Shown here: positions 59,352-64,000 of the stretch, piece by piece | Layout of the letters: each line of letters starts with the position of its first letter | How positions within the stretch are numbered: position 1 is the first letter of the stretch | NCBI RefSeq assembly: GCF_040298565.1 | Contig: NZ_JBEPAK010000004.1 | Location: 1-64,000, forward strand | Direction of reading: 5' to 3' | DNA: 64,000 nucleotides | DNA from: Kitasatospora sp040298565 | GTDB lineage: Bacteria; Actinomycetota; Actinomycetes; Streptomycetales; Streptomycetaceae | The notes under the pieces: generated by a model | What the model was told of the DNA's origin: nothing | The model's database searches: none | Seen by the model: the letters and a program-made list of their open reading frames with translations, nothing else | Position numbers and translations under genes: made by a program

Positions 59352-59389
59352 GCGGAGGCCGGGCGGCGGCGTCGGACCGACCGGGCGGT

Positions 59390-59395
59390 TAGGCT
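59390..59395 (+). promoter_or_regulatory. candidate -10 element TAGGCT
   Basis: TAGGCT ends six bases before ATG 59402, the same leaderless geometry as other genes here. Confidence 0.4.
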
Positions 59396-59401
59396 GCGGG
59401 C

Positions 59402-59956
59402 ATGTCCGATACGTCTCATGTGACCGGCATGTCCGCCTCCTCCGGCCCCTCCGGCCCCGCCGAGGCTTCCGGCGCGTCGGGCGCGTCCTCGCAGGAGCCG
59501 GGCGGGGAGGAGTCGGCGCTGACCCGGATCGCCCTCGGACTGGGCGGTGTGCAGGCGGCTCAGCGCGGGCGCACGGCGGAGGCGCGGGCCAGTTTCGAGG
59601 CGCTCTGGGACGCGCTGGGAGAACGGGACGTGTTCCACCGCTGCGTCCTGGCGCACTATCTGGCCGATCTGCAGGAGGACCCCCGGGCCGAGCTGGAGTG
59701 GGACCGGCGGGCGCTCGCGGCTGCCGACTCGCTGACCGCCGAGTGCGCCCGCACCTACGAGTCGGCCCACCAGGTGCGCGCCTTCTACCCGACGCTGCAC
59801 CTCAACCTGGCCTCGGACCACCTCAAGCTCGGTGAGCCGGAGCGGGCGCGCGAGCAGCTCGAACGGGCGGTGCGGAGCCTGGACGCGCTGCCCGCGGACG
59901 CCTACGGCGCGGGCATCCGGGCAGCGGTGGACGAACTGCGGCAGCGGCTGCGCTGA
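59402..59956 (+). CDS. TPR-like protein, function unknown
   Basis: 184 residues. A Ser/Gly/Ala-rich N-terminus of about 35, then helix pairs reading RGRTAEARASFEALWDALGE, VLAHYLADLQEDPRAELEWDRRAL and LNLASDHLKLGEPERAREQLERA, a tetratricopeptide pattern used for protein contacts. Cytosolic. Not assigned to a known partner. Confidence 0.75.
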   Translation: MSDTSHVTGMSASSGPSGPAEASGASGASSQEPGGEESALTRIALGLGGVQAAQRGRTAEARASFEALWDALGERDVFHRCVLAHYLADLQEDPRAELEWDRRALAAADSLTAECARTYESAHQVRAFYPTLHLNLASDHLKLGEPERAREQLERAVRSLDALPADAYGAGIRAAVDELRQRLR

Positions 59957-60104
59957 GGTCCCGGGGCGCGGCGGACGGCCGGGCCGGGTGGTCCTCGGCG
60001 GCGGTTCGGCGGTGGTTCGGCGGTGGTTCGTGCGCGGTCCGGGGCGGTCCGGAGCGGCCGGGGGCGGACCGGGGCGGGCGGCGGGGGGCTGGCATCCTGG
60101 ACGG

Positions 60105-60884
60105 GTGACTTCTCCGTACGACGCCCCAGCGCTCGACTCCCCGGTGGCCGACGCCCCGGCCCCCGTTCCCGCTGCCGCCGAGGACGTTCCGGCGCCCGCC
60201 GACTCCGCTGCTCCCCAGGGCCGCGACGCGCGGCCGCAGTACGTGCTGCCGCTGGTCGTCCGGTTGGAGAAGGCCACGCCGCCGGGGCGGACGGACGCGC
60301 TGGAGACCTCGGCGCGGGCGGTGCTCACGCTGCTCGCCGACCCGAGGGTGACCGAGGCGGACGGCGAGTGGGCGGAGCGGGTCACGGCGTGGGAGGACGC
60401 CCGGATCCGCAAGGTCGTCCGGCGGGCCCGCGGCGGCGAGTGGCGCCGCGCGGGGGAGCTGCCGGGCGTCACCGTGCGGGGACGGGAGGCGGAGGTGCGG
60501 GTGTTCCCGCCGATCCCGCTGGACGGCTGGCCCAAGGAACTCGCCAAGCTCCAGGTCTCCGGGACGGACCTGGAGGAGACGGCCGAGGTCGGGGCGCCCG
60601 AGCCGGGGCTGCCGGTGCTGTGGCTCAACCCGGAGCTGGAGATGAGCGCCGGCAAGACGATGGCGCAGACCGGGCACGCCGCCCAGCTCGCCTGGTGGCG
60701 GCTCGACGACGCGCAGCGCAAGGAGTGGGCGGAGTCCGGGTTCGCGCTCGCCGTCCGGACGGCCCCGGCCGAGGCGTGGGCGGATCTGGTGGGCAGCGGT
60801 CTCCCGGTGGTCCAGGACGCCGGCTTCACGGAGATCGCACCGGGGAGCTGCACGGTGATCGCGGACCATCCGGCGCTGCGGTGA
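60105..60884 (+). CDS. Peptidyl-tRNA hydrolase II-like protein
   Basis: 259 residues. N-terminal Ala/Pro-rich extension of about 40, a central domain (YVLPLVVRLEKATPPG to VRVFPPIPLDGWPKELAKL), and a C-terminal PTH2-like region with LNPELEMSAGKTMAQTGHAAQLAWW and QDAGFTEIAPGSCTV. Archaeal/eukaryotic-type PTH2 folds are known in actinobacteria; activity here is not shown. GTG 60105 lies six bases after CATCCT, a leaderless geometry. Confidence 0.75.
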   Translation: MTSPYDAPALDSPVADAPAPVPAAAEDVPAPADSAAPQGRDARPQYVLPLVVRLEKATPPGRTDALETSARAVLTLLADPRVTEADGEWAERVTAWEDARIRKVVRRARGGEWRRAGELPGVTVRGREAEVRVFPPIPLDGWPKELAKLQVSGTDLEETAEVGAPEPGLPVLWLNPELEMSAGKTMAQTGHAAQLAWWRLDDAQRKEWAESGFALAVRTAPAEAWADLVGSGLPVVQDAGFTEIAPGSCTVIADHPALR

Positions 60885-60992
60885 CGCCGGCCGGCTGACG
60901 ACCGGCGCCGGCTCGCGGCCGGCGGGCCCGCGAACCGGGATCGCGGATCGCGCCGGGCAACCGGACGGCCCGTAGAGCCGTAGAGCCGGAGA

Positions 60993-61037
60993 GCCGGACG
61001 GGCGAACAGGCAACGGTCGCCTGTTCGCCCGTCCGGC
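60993..61037. terminator. very strong bidirectional hairpin
   Basis: A 19-bp perfect stem (60993-61011 with 61019-61037) and seven-base loop between the PTH2-like gene and the convergent permease gene. Adjacent GCCCGTCCGGC words repeat to 61053. Confidence 0.8.
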
Positions 61038-61067
61038 GCCCGTCCGGCGCCCGTCTCCCCCCGTTCG

Positions 61068-61814
61068 CTACGCGCCCGGGCCCTCGTAGCGCCGCATCGC
61101 CCGCAGCCCGCCGTACACCGCCGCGGTGGTCCAGAGCGCCATGATCAGCAGCGCGGTCCAGTGGCCGTAGTGGACGCCCGGCTCGGTCGCGGTGCGCATC
61201 GCGTACAGTCCGGCGCGGTCGGGCAGGAACTGGGCGGCCTCCCGGACGCCGGGAACCGCGGTCAGCCAGGTCGTGCCGAGGAACACCATCGGCGTGAGCA
61301 GGCCGAGCGCCGCGCTGAAGTTGCCGAGCATCGCGGTCAGTCCGAGGCAGAGCAGCACCATCATCGGGTGGTAGAGCACGCCGGCCAGGAAGCTGCGGCC
61401 GAGGCCCGGGGTGGACAGGTCCAGCCCCGCGGTCTCCCGGACGGCGAGGAAGGATCCGGCCGTCGACACCAGTCCCACCAGCAGGCCGAGTCCCGCGCCG
61501 AGCGCGAGCTTGGCGCCGTAGAGCCGGTCGCGCCGGGGCACGGCGGTGATCGAGCCGCCGATCATCCGGGTGTTGAACTCCTGCCCGATCAGCAGGATTC
61601 CCAGGCAGGCCAGGGCCACGTGCCCGAACAGCAGTCCGTAGTAGATCCCCCCGGCCGGGTCCTCGCCGGGGGTGTGGTCCTTCGCGCCGTAGACGGCGTT
61701 GACGGCCGCGGTCACCCCGACGGTGACCACCACCGAGGTCAGCGGCGCCGCCCACTGGGAGGGCAGGGTGGTGAACTTGATCCGTTCGGCGCGCAGGGCG
61801 TTGCCGAGGCTCAT
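61068..61814 (-). CDS. ABC exporter permease, paralogue 1
   Basis: 248 residues, about six helices: AERIKFTTLPSQWAAPLTSV, GILLIGQEFNTRMIGGSITAVPRR and the C-terminal LIMALWTTAAVYGGLRAM. Same length and closely similar to the next permease upstream. With the ATPase it forms an ABC-2 type exporter. ATG 61814 after GGAGAA. Confidence 0.88.
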   Translation of the reverse strand: MSLGNALRAERIKFTTLPSQWAAPLTSVVVTVGVTAAVNAVYGAKDHTPGEDPAGGIYYGLLFGHVALACLGILLIGQEFNTRMIGGSITAVPRRDRLYGAKLALGAGLGLLVGLVSTAGSFLAVRETAGLDLSTPGLGRSFLAGVLYHPMMVLLCLGLTAMLGNFSAALGLLTPMVFLGTTWLTAVPGVREAAQFLPDRAGLYAMRTATEPGVHYGHWTALLIMALWTTAAVYGGLRAMRRYEGPGA

Positions 61815-61848
61815 TCTCGTTCTCCTTCGATCGGTCGTCCGCCCGCGG

Positions 61849-62595
61849 TCAGCCGGCCCGTCGAACGGCCCGCAGGCCGCCGTACGCCGCCAGCGCCGTC
61901 CAGAGCGCCATGATCAGCAGTCCGGTCCCGTGCCCGTACGCGACCTGCGGGTCGTCGGCGTAGTGCAGCGCGTACTGGCCGGCCCGGTCGGGGAGGAACT
62001 GGACCACCCGGCGGACTCCGGGCACGCCGGCCAGCAGCGGCGAGAGCAGGAACACCGTCGGGCCCAGCAGGCCCATGGCGGCGGTCAGGTTTCCCAGCAG
62101 CGCGGTCGCCCCGAGGCAGAACACCACCAGCAGCGCCGGGTACAGCACTCCGGCCACGGCCGCCCGGGCGAAGGCGGGGCCGTGCCAGGCGCCGGGCACG
62201 GTCGCCGCGTACCCGGCGAAGGCACCCGCCGTGCCGAGCGCGCCCGCCCCGAGCCCGACCAGCGCGCCCACGGCCAGCTTGGCGCCGTAGAGCCGGCCCC
62301 GCCGGGGGACGGCGGTGAGCGAGACGTCGAGCATCCGGGTGTTGAACTCCTGGCCGAGCAGCAGCACACCGAAGGCCACCAGGGCCGCCTGGCCGAAGTT
62401 GAGACCGTAGAAGACGCCGACGCCCGGGTCGTCGGTGATGGAGCGGTCCCTGCCGCCGAGGACCGCGCCGACGGCCGTGGTGGTGCCGACGGCGAGCAGC
62501 ACGGCGAACAGCGGTGGGAGCCAGAGCGAGCGGAGCGTGGTGAGCTTGATCCGCTCCGCCCGGAAGGCGTCGGCGGCGGACGGCCGGGCGCTCAT
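61849..62595 (-). CDS. ABC exporter permease, paralogue 2
   Basis: 248 residues, with AERIKLTTLRSLWLPPLFAV, LLLGQEFNTRMLDVSLTAVPRR and LIMALWTALAAYGGLRAV aligning to its downstream neighbour throughout. ATG overlaps the ATPase stop (ATGA). The pair arose by tandem duplication and probably forms a heterodimer. Confidence 0.88.
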   Translation of the reverse strand: MSARPSAADAFRAERIKLTTLRSLWLPPLFAVLLAVGTTTAVGAVLGGRDRSITDDPGVGVFYGLNFGQAALVAFGVLLLGQEFNTRMLDVSLTAVPRRGRLYGAKLAVGALVGLGAGALGTAGAFAGYAATVPGAWHGPAFARAAVAGVLYPALLVVFCLGATALLGNLTAAMGLLGPTVFLLSPLLAGVPGVRRVVQFLPDRAGQYALHYADDPQVAYGHGTGLLIMALWTALAAYGGLRAVRRAG

Positions 62596-63509
62596 GCGGC
62601 GGCCCCCGCGCGGTACTCGACGCTGTCGGCGGTCATCCGCATGAACGCCTCCTCCAGGGAGTCCTGTTGGACCGCGATCTCGTACAGCACCACGCCGGCG
62701 GCGGCGGCCAGCGCCGCGACCCGCTCGGGCTCGGCGCCGGCCACCTCCCAGGCGCCGCCGTCGACCTCGACGGCGTCGAGGCCGTGGCCGCCCCCGCCGA
62801 GCAGGGCGGCGAGTTTGGCCGCGTCCACGGCGCGGACCCGGACCCGGGTGCGGCCGTGGCGGTCGATGAACTCGGAGGTGGCGGCGTCCGCGAGCAGCCG
62901 GCCGCGACCGATCACCACCAAGTGGTCGGCGGTGAGCGCCATTTCGGTCATCAGGTGGGAGGAGACCAGCACCGCCCGGCCCTCGGCCGCCAGGTCGCGC
63001 AGCAGGGTGCGGATCCAGCGGATGCCCTCCGGGTCCAGGCCGTTGACCGGTTCGTCCAGCAGCAGCACCGGCGGATCGCCGAGCAGGGCCGCCGCCACCC
63101 CGAGGCGCTGGCGCATCCCGAGCGAGAAGCCCCGGATCCGGCGCTCGGCCGCCTCCGTCAGCCCGACCTGGGCCAGCACCTCGGCGACCCGCCGCCGCGG
63201 CAGGCCGTTGCTCGCGGCGATCCAGCGCAGGTGCCCCCGCGCCGTCCGGCCGCCGTGCAGGGCGTGGGCGTCCAGCAGTGCGCCGACCTGCCGCAGCGGC
63301 GTGGCGAGTTCGGCGTACGGGCGGCCGCCGACCAGGGCGCGTCCGGCGGTGGGGCGGTCGAGGCCGAGGACCAGCCGCATGGTGGTGCTCTTCCCGGCGC
63401 CGTTCGGGCCGAGGAACCCGGTCACCACGCCGGGCCGGACCTCGAACGACAGGTCGTCGACGACCCGCCGGCCGTCGTACTCCTTGGTCAGGCCCTGGAT
63501 CTCGATCAC
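62592..63509 (-). CDS. ABC exporter ATP-binding subunit
   Basis: 305 residues: Walker A GPNGAGKST, signature SLGMRQRLGVA, Walker B VLLLDEPVNGLD and H-loop SSHLMTEM. The C-terminal 90 residues match the extra domain of ABC-2 exporter ATPases (QQDSLEEAFMRMT). GTG 63509 follows GGAGGGAGG. Divergent from a probable sensor gene, a common two-component/ABC pairing in actinobacteria. Confidence 0.92.
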   Translation of the reverse strand: MIEIQGLTKEYDGRRVVDDLSFEVRPGVVTGFLGPNGAGKSTTMRLVLGLDRPTAGRALVGGRPYAELATPLRQVGALLDAHALHGGRTARGHLRWIAASNGLPRRRVAEVLAQVGLTEAAERRIRGFSLGMRQRLGVAAALLGDPPVLLLDEPVNGLDPEGIRWIRTLLRDLAAEGRAVLVSSHLMTEMALTADHLVVIGRGRLLADAATSEFIDRHGRTRVRVRAVDAAKLAALLGGGGHGLDAVEVDGGAWEVAGAEPERVAALAAAAGVVLYEIAVQQDSLEEAFMRMTADSVEYRAGAAA

Positions 63510-63672
63510 GGCCGCCTCCCTCCTCGCGGTGGTCACCGTCCGCGGCCCGGACGGTGGTCCCATTCGACCGGAGCGGGCGGCCGGGCGGATCCCGCCGGGG
63601 CGGGGACGCGACTCCCTCCGGGGAGGGAGCGCCCGGCAACCCCCGGGGGACCCGGCAGCGCCGGCGAGCTGG

Positions 63673-63678
63673 CAGGAT
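63673..63678 (+). promoter_or_regulatory. candidate -10 element CAGGAT
   Basis: CAGGAT ends six bases before ATG 63685, again a leaderless geometry. It lies in the 175-base gap shared with the ABC exporter genes. Confidence 0.3.
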
Positions 63679-63684
63679 GGCCCG

Positions 63685-64000
63685 ATGCCACGTCAGACCA
63701 TGTTCCGGCTCCGACCGCGCCGGGGCGGACGGCCCGGAGGCACGCCGCGCAGGGCCCTCGCGCCGCTGGTGGCCGGTGCCACCTACGCCCGGCTGCTGCA
63801 CCTGCTGGTCGGGTGGATCTTCGCCGGCGTGATCCTGATGATCTATCCGGGGACGTACGACAAGACCCTCGGCACGATCCTGGTGCAGGCCGTCTCCCTG
63901 GACGTCGTGCTCCTCGTGCTGGTCGCGCTCGTCCCCGCCGCGCGCCGGGCCGAGGGCGTTCAGGCGCGGCTGCTGCTGGTGCCCGACCGCGAGGAGGACA
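63685..64000 (+). CDS. N-terminal part of a membrane protein, probably a sensor kinase (runs off the window)
   Basis: At least 105 residues, open to the window edge. It starts MPRQTMFRLRPRRGG, then TYARLLHLLVGWIFAGVILM and a second hydrophobic segment LDVVLLVLVALVP. The N-terminal two-helix sensor layout and its place beside an ABC exporter suggest a sensor histidine kinase, but no kinase motif is inside the window. Confidence 0.55.
   Translation, partial: MPRQTMFRLRPRRGGRPGGTPRRALAPLVAGATYARLLHLLVGWIFAGVILMIYPGTYDKTLGTILVQAVSLDVVLLVLVALVPAARRAEGVQARLLLVPDREED

Noticed and set aside
1..64000. tRNA, rRNA, insertion sequences, prophage or attachment sites
   Set aside because: I found no cloverleaf-like segments, transposase or integrase motifs, or terminal repeats on reading both strands; a tRNAscan or IS search would be decisive.

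Overview
The window is very GC-rich, densely coded DNA from a streptomycete (Streptomyces or Kitasatospora). The evidence is strong third-position GC bias, frequent GTG and TTG starts, many starts preceded only by a -10-like hexamer (leaderless mRNAs), an SPW-repeat protein, a Cys-containing leader peptide ahead of a sulfur gene, a DasR-type operator in a chitinase promoter, and a paaABCDE operon. It reads as chromosomal-core catabolism and transport. I see no rRNA, tRNA, insertion sequence, prophage, CRISPR array or PKS/NRPS cluster.

Layout. 0-5 kb: an HdeD-type membrane protein divergent from a double-RCK ion-channel protein, then an enoyl-CoA hydratase and a 3-hydroxyisobutyryl-CoA hydrolase. 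5-10 kb: tyrosine/homogentisate catabolism (hpd, hmgA, a 300-aa protein of unknown function, fahA), tightly overlapped; no maleylacetoacetate isomerase is visible, and the unknown gene sits where one would be expected. 10-13.4 kb: a phosphoribosyltransferase-hydrolase fusion divergent from three small cupin-like genes and a membrane peptide. 13.4-16.6 kb: a divergent histidine kinase/response regulator pair. 16.6-19 kb: acyl-CoA dehydrogenase with a PadR regulator and its operator. 19-25.6 kb: SPW protein, fumC, a Tat-exported VAO-type cholesterol-oxidase homologue, and an XRE-cupin regulator divergent from azlCD. 25.6-31 kb: acyl-CoA dehydrogenase, a phosphodiesterase, small unknowns and an MFS pump. 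31-37.3 kb: secreted GH18 chitinase, lipoprotein, and an OpuC-type osmoprotectant ABC transporter. 37.7-39 kb: leader peptide, cysteine dioxygenase and rhodanese. 39.4-44.6 kb: reductive pyrimidine/hydantoin degradation (amidohydrolase, hydantoinase, LLM oxidoreductase, NCS1 transporter). 44.6-50.2 kb: glycosyltransferase, GlsB-like protein, ADP-ribosylglycohydrolase, a TetR/aldo-keto reductase pair and an orphan response regulator. 50.7-52.2 kb: small ORF plus M20 peptidase. 52.6-56.6 kb: paaABCDE. 56.7-64 kb: flavin monooxygenase, YbjQ protein, acidic unknown, TPR-like protein, PTH2-like protein, an ABC exporter with two paralogous permeases, and the start of a membrane protein, probably a sensor kinase.

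Connections. Several units carry a local regulator with a visible palindromic operator: PadR at 19052-19071, the XRE-cupin protein with three GTTCG/CGAAC repeats at 24334-24423, and TetR at 49194-49219. Others carry an operator whose regulator lies outside the window: a DasR-like site at 32986-32997 and a PaaR-like site at 52547-52568. Several enzymes feed central metabolism: tyrosine to fumarate and acetoacetate, phenylacetyl-CoA ring epoxidation, and valine/acyl-CoA steps, with fumC taking fumarate onward. All functions are inferred from reading the sequence; no database search was possible.
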